From Nonomuraea polychroma (lineage in GTDB: Bacteria > Actinomycetota > Actinomycetes > Streptosporangiales > Streptosporangiaceae), in NCBI RefSeq assembly GCF_004011505.1, contig NZ_SAUN01000001.1:7591501-7655500 (forward strand): 64,000 nt of DNA. The letters run 5' to 3'. The notes below the pieces were generated by a model that had not been told where the DNA came from, did no database searches, and worked only from the letters and a program-made list of their open reading frames with translations. Positions 46,049 through 54,215 of the stretch are shown piece after piece. The position numbers and the translations under genes were made by a program. How positions within the stretch are numbered: the stretch's first letter is position 1; every line of letters begins with the position of its first letter.

Positions 46049-47649
46049 TACGTCTCCAAGAGGTGTTGCCTGCCGTGCCGTACGAACTCCTCCTCGATGC
46101 CCTTGGCGTCCGCGTCGGTCAGCGGCCGGAGCCCGGCAGGCGTCCGCCACCAGACCGGGTCGCCGGTGCGCCAGCCCTCCCGGGCGAGGACCCGTTTGAG
46201 GACCTTGTGGGAAGGCGTCTGGGGCAGGTGATCAGAAACGCGGATATAGCGGGGTAAGGACTTGACGCCCAGATCCCGGCGGGATTCCAGGAACGCGGTG
46301 AACGCCTCCGGGTTGAACGTCCCCTCCAGCACCAGCGCCGCCATGACCTGATCTCCGGCCGCCACGTCGGGCACCGGGTAAACAGCGGCCTCGATCACCC
46401 CGGCGAACTCCCGTAACGCGGCCTCGATGGGCGCGACGGCCAGGTTCTCGCCGTCCACCCGCAGCCGCTCGGTGCCGCGCCCGGCGAAGAACACGTACCC
46501 CTCCGCGTCCATGTACGCGAGGTCGCCCGACCAGAACGCGCCGTCCCTGACCCGCTCGGCGTCGGCGTCCGGGTCGTTGTAGTAGCCCTCGAACAGCCCC
46601 AGCCCCGACATGTTGACCAGTTCGCCGACGGCCTCGTCGGGGTTGAGCAGGCGGCCGTCCTCGACGCGGGCCGGGGGGCAGGGCCGCCCGGTGAAGGGGT
46701 TCAGTATCGCGACGCCCTCGGGCAGCCTGCCGAGGCAACCCGGCGGGCCCGAGGGGTCCGGAGTGAGCGAGATGGCCGTCTCCGTGGAGCCGAACGCGTC
46801 GATCACGTGACAGCCGAACCGTTCCCCGAACCGCTTGATCGCGACCGCGCTGCCCTCGTTCCCGAAGGCGATCTTGAGCGGGTTGCGTGCGTCGTCCGGA
46901 TGTTCGGGGGTGGCCAGGACGTAGGAGAGCGCCTTGCCGACGTAGTGCAGGTACGTGGCGCCGTACCGCCTGACGTCGGGCAGCAGCCCCGAGGCCGAGA
47001 AGCGCCGCCGCAACACCAGCGCCGCCCCCGAGGCGACGGCGGGGGCGTAGGCGGCCATCAGGGCGCCGGAGTGGAACAGCGGCATCGAGCAGTAGACGAC
47101 GTCCTCGGGCGTGAGCAACGCTCCGAGGCTCATCCCGGGCACGGCGATCTTCCGCTGGGTGATCCGGACGGCCCGCGGCCGGCCGGAGGTGCCGGACGTG
47201 AAGATCAGCATCACGAGGTCCCCGGGCGCCGGCTCGGCATGGGAACCGCCCACCGCACGCGACCCGATGCCGAGCAGGGGAAGGGAGTCCACGTTCAGGG
47301 CCGCGGACACCAGCCGGGCCGCCTCCTCGTACGGGCCGTCCCACAGGAGCAGCTCGACGTCCGTGGCACGGGCGTCGCGGATCAGCTCGTCAGGCGACCG
47401 CGTGGGGTTCAGCGCCACGACCACGTGGCCTGCCAGCGCCGCCCCGCCCAGCAGGAAGACCAGCTCTGGAACGTTCTCGCTCAGCACCCCCACGTGCACC
47501 CGCGGGCCTCGCGCCGACAACCACGCCCCGGCCGCGCGGCAGGCGGCGACGTACGCACGCCAGGACCACACCGCGTCCTCGAACATCAACCCAGGTCGGT
47601 CATCCTCGGCCCGTGCCCGAAGCAGGGCCGCGAGGGTGTTCGCGGTCAT
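46048..47649 (-). CDS. Steroid-type acyl-CoA synthetase (FadD17-like)
   Basis: The AMP-binding enzyme (533 residues) activates a carboxylic acid side chain to its CoA ester. Motifs are LIFTSGTSGRPRAV (P-loop), AFGSTETAISLT, WSGDLAYMDAEGYVFFAGRGTERLRVDGENLAVAPIE and the C-terminal Lys in PSHKVLKR. The ATG at 47649 has GGAGG upstream. It heads the operon, where mycobacteria have cyp125. FadD17-type substrate choice is inferred from context and overall resemblance. A KstR-type box lies 40 bases upstream. Confidence 0.85.
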   Translation of the reverse strand: MTANTLAALLRARAEDDRPGLMFEDAVWSWRAYVAACRAAGAWLSARGPRVHVGVLSENVPELVFLLGGAALAGHVVVALNPTRSPDELIRDARATDVELLLWDGPYEEAARLVSAALNVDSLPLLGIGSRAVGGSHAEPAPGDLVMLIFTSGTSGRPRAVRITQRKIAVPGMSLGALLTPEDVVYCSMPLFHSGALMAAYAPAVASGAALVLRRRFSASGLLPDVRRYGATYLHYVGKALSYVLATPEHPDDARNPLKIAFGNEGSAVAIKRFGERFGCHVIDAFGSTETAISLTPDPSGPPGCLGRLPEGVAILNPFTGRPCPPARVEDGRLLNPDEAVGELVNMSGLGLFEGYYNDPDADAERVRDGAFWSGDLAYMDAEGYVFFAGRGTERLRVDGENLAVAPIEAALREFAGVIEAAVYPVPDVAAGDQVMAALVLEGTFNPEAFTAFLESRRDLGVKSLPRYIRVSDHLPQTPSHKVLKRVLAREGWRTGDPVWWRTPAGLRPLTDADAKGIEEEFVRHGRQHLLET

Positions 47650-47688
47650 GCCGCCTCCACCAAGCGCTCGGTCAGCCGAATCGCAAAC

Positions 47689-47702
47689 TAGAACAGATTC
47701 TA
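47689..47702. promoter_or_regulatory. KstR-type operator before the steroid operon
   Basis: TAGAACAGATTCTA matches the KstR consensus TNNAACNNGTTNNA at every fixed position but one. It is itself a near-perfect palindrome. It lies 40 bases upstream of the fadD start. Confidence 0.7.
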
Positions 47703-47822
47703 ATATCTGTCCAGAGGCCGTCCATGCCGATAACTCTGGATACCTCCCCGTAACGTGGTAGACATGGCCCGACAAGGCTTCTTTGTGACTCGCCAGTAAC
47801 AAGCCGCGCCTGCGAGAAATCA

Positions 47823-47836
47823 GATAACGTGTTCTT
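47823..47836. promoter_or_regulatory. Possible KstR-type operator abutting kstR
   Basis: GATAACGTGTTCTT keeps the core AACNNGTT exactly but lacks the outer T and A. It ends directly before the ATG at 47837, or lies 57 bases upstream of the alternative start at 47894. It would suit autoregulation. Confidence 0.45.
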
Positions 47837-48490
47837 ATGCGCACCTCGCATGGCACCATCGCCGCGCCCTCCTCGAGCGACACCGAGGGGACCATGGACA
47901 GCCGGCCCGCCACGGGCGGGCACGGCGTCCGCACGCGCAGTCAGCACCAGCGCCGCAAGCGCATCGTCCAGGCCGCGGCCGCCCTGGCCTCACGCGGCGG
48001 GGTCGAAGCCATGCAGATGCGTACGGTGGCCGAGCGCGCGGGCGTTGCCCTTGGCACGCTCTATCGGTACTTCCCCTCGAAGATGGACCTGGTCGTGGCG
48101 GTGGTCGGCGAGGAGATCGACCTCCTGGAGAGCAGCATCGAGCGCCGGCCGCCCGGCGCCGCCACACCGTCGAGCCGCGCGGTGGACGTGCTGATGCGCG
48201 CCACCCGCGGCCTCATGCGCGAGCCCGAGCTGGCCGACGCCCTCATCCGCTCCCTGATCATGGCGGAGGTGCAGACGCCCTTCGGCGACCGCATGGCGGG
48301 GCTGCTGCTGCGGGTCTCGGCCGACGGCCTGACGCTCGAGCAGGCCAGCGAGGAGCAGCGCGACCTGGCCGGGTCGCTGGCCAGCGTGTGGGTGCAGGAG
48401 CTGCTGGAGATGCTGCGTGGCCGGCGCACCTACGACCAGATCCAGCGCCGCATCGAAACCGCCGCCGCCCGTCTTCTCGCCGACATCTGA
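47837..48490 (+). CDS. kstR: TetR-family repressor, KstR-like
   Basis: KstR represses steroid catabolism and is released by steroid-CoA esters. This 217-residue protein has the KstR-like N-terminal helix-turn-helix (RRKRIVQAAAALASRGGVEAMQMRTVAERAGVALGTLYRYFPSK at about 36-80). The ligand domain also follows the family pattern (LASVWVQELLEMLRGRRTYDQIQRRIETAARLL-like end). The start could be ATG 47837 or ATG 47894, which has GAGGGG nearby; the extra N-terminus is low-complexity. It is divergent from the igr-like operon, and matching operators lie on both sides. Confidence 0.82.
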   Translation: MRTSHGTIAAPSSSDTEGTMDSRPATGGHGVRTRSQHQRRKRIVQAAAALASRGGVEAMQMRTVAERAGVALGTLYRYFPSKMDLVVAVVGEEIDLLESSIERRPPGAATPSSRAVDVLMRATRGLMREPELADALIRSLIMAEVQTPFGDRMAGLLLRVSADGLTLEQASEEQRDLAGSLASVWVQELLEMLRGRRTYDQIQRRIETAAARLLADI

Positions 48491-48493
48491 CCG

Positions 48494-48622
48494 TCAATAC
48501 CAGTAGGCAAGCTGTAGGCGGGTGCCGTTGGGAGCCGCCACGCCGCCCGGCTGGGCAGCGGTGTCCAGGCAGCGGTTGTTGTAGAGGTTGCGGATCTGGA
48601 ACGGTCCGACGGCCAGTGGGCC
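48494..48622 (-). pseudogene. Fragment of a ricin-type (beta-trefoil) lectin domain
   Basis: Reading leftwards, about 40 codons give GPFQIRNLYNNRCLDTAAQ and then GTRLQLAYWY before a stop. This resembles one ricin repeat (xIxNxxxxxCLD...QxW). The frame has a stop just upstream and no start codon, so it is a remnant, lying between the kstR and GlxA genes. Confidence 0.45.
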
Positions 48623-49606
48623 CTACTCAAACGCGCGGAATGTACGGCGGTAGACGTGGGGCGAGACGCCCAGCGACGCTTGGATGTGCTGCCTGAGCGA
48701 GGCCGCCGTTCCGAATCCTGCGCGGTCGGCGATGCGGTCCACCGGCAGGTCGCTGCTCTCCAGCAGATGCCTGGCGAGGGCGATCCTCTGGTGCGTCAGC
48801 CATTGGCCGGGGCTCATGCCGACCTCCCGCCTGAAGTGCCTGGTGAACGTGCGGCGGCTCATGCCCGCGTGGCCGGCCAGGTCGTCGAGCTTGAGCGGCG
48901 TCCCCAACCGTTCCATGGCCCAGGCCCTGGTGGGAGCGGTGCCGACGCTGGACGGCTCGGGCACGGGCTGCTCGACGTATTGGGCCTGGCCGCCGTCCCG
49001 CCACGGCGGCACGACGCACAGCCTGGCGACCTGGTTGGCGATCTCGCTGCCATGATCGCGCCGTACGAGGTGCAGGCAGAGGTCCACACCGGCCGACGCG
49101 CCCGCGGAGGTGAGGACGTCACCGTCGTCCACGAACAGCACGTCCGCGTCCATCCGCACCTTGGGGAACCGCGTGGCGAATCGCCTGGCGTGCCGCCAGT
49201 GGGTGGTCGCCGGCCGGCCGTCGAGCAGCCCTGCGGCGGCGAGCACGTAGGTGCCGATGCAGATGGACACCACCCGCGTCCCCGGCCGTATCCCCGCCAG
49301 CGCCTCGGCGAGCCCGCCGGGCAGCGACTCCCTGCCGGTGATCTCCGAGAACCACTCGGCCGCGGGCACCACCACCGTGTCGGCGCCGGCCAGCGCGCTC
49401 GCGTCGTGCTCGACGGCCACGGAGTAGTCGGCGGCCGTGGCCACGGGACGGCCGTCGATCGTGCAGGTGACGACGTCATAGAGCGGCTCGCCGCCGGCCC
49501 CCTTGGCGACGCAGAAGATCCGGGACGGCACGCTCAGCTCGAAAGGGATCACGCCGTCAACGGCCAGGACGACCACACGATGCATGGCCCGATTTTTACA
49601 CATCAT
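48623..49606 (-). CDS. GlxA family AraC-type transcriptional regulator
   Basis: The 327-residue protein has an N-terminal DJ-1/PfpI domain (VVVLAVDGVIPFELSVPSRIF; VSICIGTYVLAAAGLLDGRPATTHW, elbow Cys) and a C-terminal AraC HTH (LDDLAGHAGMSRRTFTRHFRREVGMSPGQWLTHQRIALARHLLE). GlxA proteins regulate varied catabolic genes, with the PfpI part thought to sense small molecules. The start is either the tandem Met at 49606 or the Met at 49585; upstream AAGGA favours the former. It is divergent from the quinone oxidoreductase gene 50 bases away, its likely target. Confidence 0.88.
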   Translation of the reverse strand: MMCKNRAMHRVVVLAVDGVIPFELSVPSRIFCVAKGAGGEPLYDVVTCTIDGRPVATAADYSVAVEHDASALAGADTVVVPAAEWFSEITGRESLPGGLAEALAGIRPGTRVVSICIGTYVLAAAGLLDGRPATTHWRHARRFATRFPKVRMDADVLFVDDGDVLTSAGASAGVDLCLHLVRRDHGSEIANQVARLCVVPPWRDGGQAQYVEQPVPEPSSVGTAPTRAWAMERLGTPLKLDDLAGHAGMSRRTFTRHFRREVGMSPGQWLTHQRIALARHLLESSDLPVDRIADRAGFGTAASLRQHIQASLGVSPHVYRRTFRAFE

Positions 49607-49656
49607 GTCCTTCGGGCCACTCGCGAGCGGCGCGGCGGCGGAGGAGGCTGGACGAC

Positions 49657-50604
49657 ATGAAAATGAAGGCGATCAGCCAGGATGCCCTGGGCGGCCCCGA
49701 AGTGCTGAAGATGGTGGAGGTGGACCGGCCGGAACCGGGCCCGACCGAGATCCTGGTACGCGTGGAGGCGGCCGGGCTCAACCCGACCGACTGGAAGACC
49801 CGCGCGAGCGGCGGGCTGCTGAGCTCACCGCCGCCGTTCGTGCTGGGATATGACGTCTCGGGCGTCGTCGAGGCGTCGGGAATCGGGCAGGCGCTCTACA
49901 AGCCCGGTGACGAGGTGTTCGGCATGCTGCGCTACCCGGACGGGCACGGCGCCTTCGCCGAGTACGTGACCGCGCCGTCCCGGCATTTCGTCCGCAAGCC
50001 CGCCGATCTCGACCACGTGCAGGCGGCGGCGATCCCGCTGGCGGCGCTGACCGCCTACCAGGCGCTCGTGGACGTGGCCGGGCTGAAAGGCGGCCAGCGG
50101 GTGCTCATTCACGCCGCGGCCGGCGGGGTCGGACATCTGGCGGTGCAGATCGCCAAGGCCCGTGGGGCGTACGTGATCGGCACGGCCAGCGCCGCCAAGC
50201 ACGACTTCCTGCGCGGTCTCGGCGTCGACGAGCTCATTGACTACCGCAACGAGGACTTCTCCGAGATCGTGCGGGATGTGGACGTGGTGCTCGACACGAT
50301 CTGCGGCGACTATGGGCCGCGGTCGCTGCGCACCATGCGCAGAGGCGGCACCATCGTCTCGCTCGCGCTCTCGTTGTTCGACCGGAGCGTGCACCAGGTG
50401 GCGGCGGAGCTGGGCCTGCGTTCGGAGACCATGCTGGTGGAGCCGGACCAGGCCGGTATGCGCGCGATCGCGGCGCTGGCCGAGGCCGGCCGGCTGCGGG
50501 TGGAGGTGGCGGCCGCCCTGCCGCTGGCCGATGCGGCCAAGGCGCACGAACTCGGCGAGACCAACCGCACCACCGGCAAGATCGTCCTCACGGTCCCCCA
50601 CTGA
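49657..50604 (+). CDS. Zinc-independent alcohol dehydrogenase / quinone oxidoreductase family protein
   Basis: The 315-residue MDR-type NADP-dependent oxidoreductase has a GroES-like N-terminal fold (VRVEAAGLNPTDWKTRA), and a Rossmann fold with AAAGGVGHLAVQIAKARGAYVIGTAS. No zinc-binding cysteines are seen. The ATG has a GGAGGAGG upstream. Such enzymes reduce quinones or enones. Pairing with the divergent GlxA regulator suggests inducible control. Confidence 0.88.
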   Translation: MKMKAISQDALGGPEVLKMVEVDRPEPGPTEILVRVEAAGLNPTDWKTRASGGLLSSPPPFVLGYDVSGVVEASGIGQALYKPGDEVFGMLRYPDGHGAFAEYVTAPSRHFVRKPADLDHVQAAAIPLAALTAYQALVDVAGLKGGQRVLIHAAAGGVGHLAVQIAKARGAYVIGTASAAKHDFLRGLGVDELIDYRNEDFSEIVRDVDVVLDTICGDYGPRSLRTMRRGGTIVSLALSLFDRSVHQVAAELGLRSETMLVEPDQAGMRAIAALAEAGRLRVEVAAALPLADAAKAHELGETNRTTGKIVLTVPH

Positions 50605-50969
50605 GAATGAGATGCCGTGGCGTCCCCGTCCCTCGCGCGGGAACGACACGGCCGCCCTTCGCCTCCCCCGGGACGCCCCCGCGGCTCCCGGAGGAGGCCG
50701 TTCTCCCGGCCCCACGTCAACGGCTCACAGGACCGCCGGCGAGGCCGTCACGAACACCGCCGGCCCGGCCAGGAAGACGCCCCGGCACGAGAGGAGATCC
50801 CGGAGCCGTCCGGCGAGCAGCAACAGGCCGGCGCCACCCAGCGCGACGGAGCTCAGCGATCGGTTTTCATGGTGATTTCTTTGCCTTTCGTTACTGGGAT
50901 CGACTCAATTGACCTGTCAGTGGCGAAAAAGTCATCGGTCTGTCGGTGGCGAGGTCTATACAGGGAGGT
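50605..50969 (+). other. Intergenic region with a direct repeat before the SigG-like gene
   Basis: No gene is supported here. The right end is AT-rich and contains CTGTCAGTGGCGA (50914-50926) and CTGTCGGTGGCGA (50940-50952), identical at 12 of 13 positions and 26 bases apart. They lie just upstream of the sigma gene's ribosome site and may be promoter or regulator sites. Confidence 0.45.
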
Positions 50970-51965
50970 ATGAGCGACAAGCCGACCAACGAGGACTTCC
51001 TCCGGCTGGCCGATCCGATGCGGCGCGAGCTGCTGGCGCACTGCTACCGCATGATGGGATCGGTCCACGACGCCGAGGATCTCGTCCAGGAGACGTACCT
51101 TCGGGCATGGCGGGCCTACGACGGTTTCGAGGGGCGTTCCTCGTTGCGTACGTGGCTCTACCGCATCGCCACCACCGCGTGCCTGACCGCGCTGGACAGC
51201 CGCAACAGGCGACCGCTGCCGACCGGCCTGGGCGCGCCCAGCACCGAGCCGACGGCGCCCTTGGTGCAGGACAACGAGGTGCCGTGGCTGGAGCCGGCGC
51301 CCGACGCGCTGACCGGCGCGGGCGCCGACGACCCGGCCTCGATCGTCACCTCGCGCGAGAGCATCCGGCTCGCGCTGATCGCCGCGCTGCAGCATCTGCC
51401 GCCCCGGCAGCGTGCGGTCCTGATCCTGCGTGACGTGCTCAGGTGGAAGGCCGCCGAGGTGGCCGAGGCGGTCGGCGTGTCCACGGCGGCCGTCAACAGC
51501 ATCCTGCAGCGGGCCCGTGCCCAGCTCAGCGAGGTGTCGCCCAGCCTGGACGACCCGGTGGAGCCGCTGAACGAGGAGCAGCGGGCCAAGCTGGACCGAT
51601 ACGTCGCCGCGTTCCAGAGCTACGACATCGACAGCCTGGTGGACCTGTTCACCAAGGACGCGATCTGGGAGATGCCGCCGTTCATCGGCTGGTACCAGGG
51701 GCCGCAGACGATCGTCGAGCTCACCAAGAATCAGTGCCCGGCCAAGCGCTCCGGCGACCTCAAGCTGGTCCCCGTCGCCGCCAACGGGCAGCCGGCCTTC
51801 GCCATGTATCTGCGCGAGAACGGCGTCTACCACCAGTTCGCCATCATGGTGGTGACGTTCTCCGGAGACAGCATCAGCCACGTCGGCATGTTCCACGAGC
51901 AGAGGCTGTTCGAGACCTTCGGGCTTCCTTCGACTTTGGAGAGCGAGGCTTCCGCGACAAAGTAG
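50970..51965 (+). CDS. SigG-like ECF sigma factor (TIGR02960 type) with SnoaL-like C-terminus
   Basis: The 331-residue protein has region 2 (LLAHCYRMMGSVHDAEDLVQETYLRAWRAYDGF), region 4 (LQHLPPRQRAVLILRDVLRWKAAEVAEAVGVSTAAVNSILQRAR) and a SnoaL-like domain from about residue 205 (YVAAFQSYDIDSLVDLFTKDAIWEMPP). This matches the SigG/SigX5 group, where the C-terminal domain regulates sigma activity. The ATG at 50970 has GGGAGG very close upstream; the in-frame codon at 50946 is less likely. Its stop codon is the first three bases of the KstR-type box before fadA5. Confidence 0.88.
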   Translation: MSDKPTNEDFLRLADPMRRELLAHCYRMMGSVHDAEDLVQETYLRAWRAYDGFEGRSSLRTWLYRIATTACLTALDSRNRRPLPTGLGAPSTEPTAPLVQDNEVPWLEPAPDALTGAGADDPASIVTSRESIRLALIAALQHLPPRQRAVLILRDVLRWKAAEVAEAVGVSTAAVNSILQRARAQLSEVSPSLDDPVEPLNEEQRAKLDRYVAAFQSYDIDSLVDLFTKDAIWEMPPFIGWYQGPQTIVELTKNQCPAKRSGDLKLVPVAANGQPAFAMYLRENGVYHQFAIMVVTFSGDSISHVGMFHEQRLFETFGLPSTLESEASATK

Positions 51966-51976
51966 AACGCGTTACA
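51963..51976 (+). promoter_or_regulatory. KstR-type operator before fadA5 (perfect match)
   Basis: TAGAACGCGTTACA fits TNNAACNNGTTNNA at every fixed position. It lies 33 bases upstream of the fadA5 ATG and overlaps the stop of the preceding sigma gene. Confidence 0.78.
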
Positions 51977-52008
51977 GTCGCGCCAGAGCATCGTTCTGGA
52001 GGCGACGT

Positions 52009-53124
52009 ATGGGCACACCTGTGATCGTCGAGGCCGTTCGCACCCCCATCGGCAAGCGGGCGGGCTGGCTGGCCGAGCTCAAGCCGCAACAGGTCCTGGC
52101 CACCGCGCTCAACGGGCTCATCCAGCGCTCCGGCGTCGATCCGGCCGCCGTCGAGCAGGCGTTCGCCGGGTGCGTGACCCAGGCGGGCGAGCAGGGCGGG
52201 CACGTCGGCCGGCACGCGTGGCTGTACGCGGGGCTGCCGTACCAGACGGGCGTCACCACCGTGGACGCGCAGTGCGGGTCCTCACAGCAGGCCGTGCACC
52301 TGGCGGCGGCGATGATCAGCGCCGGCGTGATCGAGGCCGGCGTCGGATGCGGCGTCGAGGTGATGAGCCGGGCCCCGCTCGGCAGCAACGTCCTGCCCGC
52401 CAAGCCCAAGCCCGACGACTGGAACATCGACCTGCCCGACCAGTTCACGGCTGCCGAGCGGATCGCGAAGCGGCGCGGGCTGACCCGCGAGCGGCTCGAC
52501 TGGTTCGGGGCGCGCTCGCAGCACCTGGCGGCCAAGGCCTGGGCCGACGGGCGGTTCGAGCGAGAGATCGTGCCGGTCGGCGACGTCCGCAGGGACCAGG
52601 GGCTGCGCGAGACCACCGTGGACGGGCTGGCCAAGCTCAAGCCGGTGATGGAGGGCGGGATGCACACCGCCGGCACCTCGTCGCAGGTCTCCGACGGCGC
52701 CGCCGCGGTGCTGGTCATGAGCGAGCAGGCGGCGCGGCGGCACGGGCTGCGGCCGCGGGCCAGGATCCTGGCGCAGGCGCTGGTCGGCGCGGAGCCGTAC
52801 TACCACCTGGACGGCCCGGTGGACGCGACCGCCAAGGTGCTGGCGGCGGCCGGCATGACGATCGGCGACATCGACAGGTTCGAGGTGAACGAGGCGTTCG
52901 CGTCCGTGGTGTTGTCGTGGGCGAGCGTGCACGAGCCCGACCTCGACCGGGTCAACGTGAACGGCGGCGCGATCGCGCTCGGCCACCCCGTCGGCGCCAC
53001 GGGCGCCCGGCTGATCACCACGGCCCTGCACGAACTGGAGCGGTCGGACTCGGCGACCGCGCTGGTCACGATGTGCGCGGGCGGCGCCCTCGCCACGGCC
53101 ACGATCCTGGAGCGGATCAACTGA
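52009..53124 (+). CDS. fadA5: Steroid side-chain thiolase FadA5
   Basis: FadA5 removes acetyl-CoA from the 3-keto side chain of the C24 steroid CoA ester. The 371-residue protein carries family-specific stretches: PVIVEAVRTPIGKRAGWLAEL, RDQGLRETTVDGLAKLKPV, HTAGTSSQVSDGAAAVL and ARILAQALVGAEPYYHLDGP. Active-site residues are Cys89 (DAQCGSSQQ), His326 (ALGHPVG) and Cys356 (MCAGGA). In mycobacteria fadA5 is next to the igr operon and under KstR. Here it is 3.5 kb from it but has the best KstR-type box in the window. GGAGG precedes the ATG. Confidence 0.9.
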   Translation: MGTPVIVEAVRTPIGKRAGWLAELKPQQVLATALNGLIQRSGVDPAAVEQAFAGCVTQAGEQGGHVGRHAWLYAGLPYQTGVTTVDAQCGSSQQAVHLAAAMISAGVIEAGVGCGVEVMSRAPLGSNVLPAKPKPDDWNIDLPDQFTAAERIAKRRGLTRERLDWFGARSQHLAAKAWADGRFEREIVPVGDVRRDQGLRETTVDGLAKLKPVMEGGMHTAGTSSQVSDGAAAVLVMSEQAARRHGLRPRARILAQALVGAEPYYHLDGPVDATAKVLAAAGMTIGDIDRFEVNEAFASVVLSWASVHEPDLDRVNVNGGAIALGHPVGATGARLITTALHELERSDSATALVTMCAGGALATATILERIN

Positions 53125-53161
53125 TCACGTTTCCATTCGCTCAGTACCGATCGGGGGGCGC

Positions 53162-54190
53162 ATGAAGAGCAGACGCAGGCCGTACGCGCAGCAGCGGCCG
53201 CAGGACCTCGGCGGCGGGGTGTGGAGCGTGCCAGTGCCGATCCCCGGCAACCCGCTCGGTTACACGCTCGTCTACGCCATCGAGTCGCCGAAGGGCCCGG
53301 TGCTGGTCGACGCCGGGTGGAATCACCCGGACGCGTGGGAGGCGCTCAGCGGCGGCCTCGCGGCGCTCGGGATCGACGTGCGTGCGGTGAGCGGGGTGGT
53401 CGTCACTCATTTCCATCCCGACCACGCCGGGCTCGCCGGTCAGGTCAGGGAGGTGTCCGGCGGGTGGATCGCCATGCACGAGAGCGACGCGGCACTGGTC
53501 ACGCTCATGCACGAGCTGCCCGAGAGCGAGCATGCGAGCTTCCAGACCGACATGCTGAGACGGGCGGGCGCCGACCCAGGGGAGGCCATGGAGGCGGTGA
53601 GCCGGCCGACACCGCCGGCCAGGCCCGACCGCGAGCTACGTGACGGCGACCTGGTGGACCTGCCGGGGCGCAAGCTGCGGGCCGTGCACACGCCCGGCCA
53701 CACCCCTGGGCACATCTGCCTGCACCTGGAGGACGCCGACCGGCTGTTCACCGGCGACCACGTCCTACCCGACATCACCCCACACATCGGCATTTATCCC
53801 TTTGACCGCGACGATGTCGATCCGTTGGGGGATTTCCTGGAGTCCTTGGACCGGGTCGGCGAGCTCGGCCCACTCGACGCGCTCCCCGCCCATGAGTGGA
53901 TATTTCAGGATGTGGCCGCACGTGCCGCCGAGATCCGCCACCATCACGAGGAGAAGCTCGCACGGCTGCGCGCCCTCCTGGCTCAGCGGCCGGAACCGCT
54001 GACCATCTGGGAGGTCGCCGCGATGATGACGTGGAACAGGCCCTGGGACGAGTTGTCCCCCATGCTCCGGGGCATGGCGGCCGGCGAGGCCGCGGCCCAT
54101 CTGCGCACCCTGGAGGCCAGGGGCGCAGTACGCCGGAGCTCGAGGGTCTCAGGGGTCGATCCTGTCCGCTTCCAGGCTCTAGACTCGTAG
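53162..54190 (+). CDS. Metallo-beta-lactamase fold hydrolase
   Basis: The 342-residue protein has the metal-binding THFHPDHAG motif (near residue 82), HTPGHTPGHICL and FTGDHVLPDITPHIG, giving a two-metal glyoxalase II-like site. A C-terminal helical extension (about 250-340) resembles the winged-helix-like tail of some MBL-fold thioesterases. It starts 37 bases after fadA5, so it may share the KstR-controlled transcript; a CoA-thioester or lactone substrate would make sense but is inference. Its stop codon overlaps the palindrome before the next gene. Confidence 0.82.
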   Translation: MKSRRRPYAQQRPQDLGGGVWSVPVPIPGNPLGYTLVYAIESPKGPVLVDAGWNHPDAWEALSGGLAALGIDVRAVSGVVVTHFHPDHAGLAGQVREVSGGWIAMHESDAALVTLMHELPESEHASFQTDMLRRAGADPGEAMEAVSRPTPPARPDRELRDGDLVDLPGRKLRAVHTPGHTPGHICLHLEDADRLFTGDHVLPDITPHIGIYPFDRDDVDPLGDFLESLDRVGELGPLDALPAHEWIFQDVAARAAEIRHHHEEKLARLRALLAQRPEPLTIWEVAAMMTWNRPWDELSPMLRGMAAGEAAAHLRTLEARGAVRRSSRVSGVDPVRFQALDS

Positions 54191-54204
54191 ACATCCGATG
54201 TCTA
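54188..54204. promoter_or_regulatory. 17-base palindrome before the FadR-type regulator
   Basis: TAGACAT-CCG-ATGTCTA has perfect 7-base arms and lies 11 bases upstream of the regulator's GTG start. Size and symmetry fit an autoregulatory GntR/FadR operator. Confidence 0.65.
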
Positions 54205-54215
54205 GGGAGAAAAGT

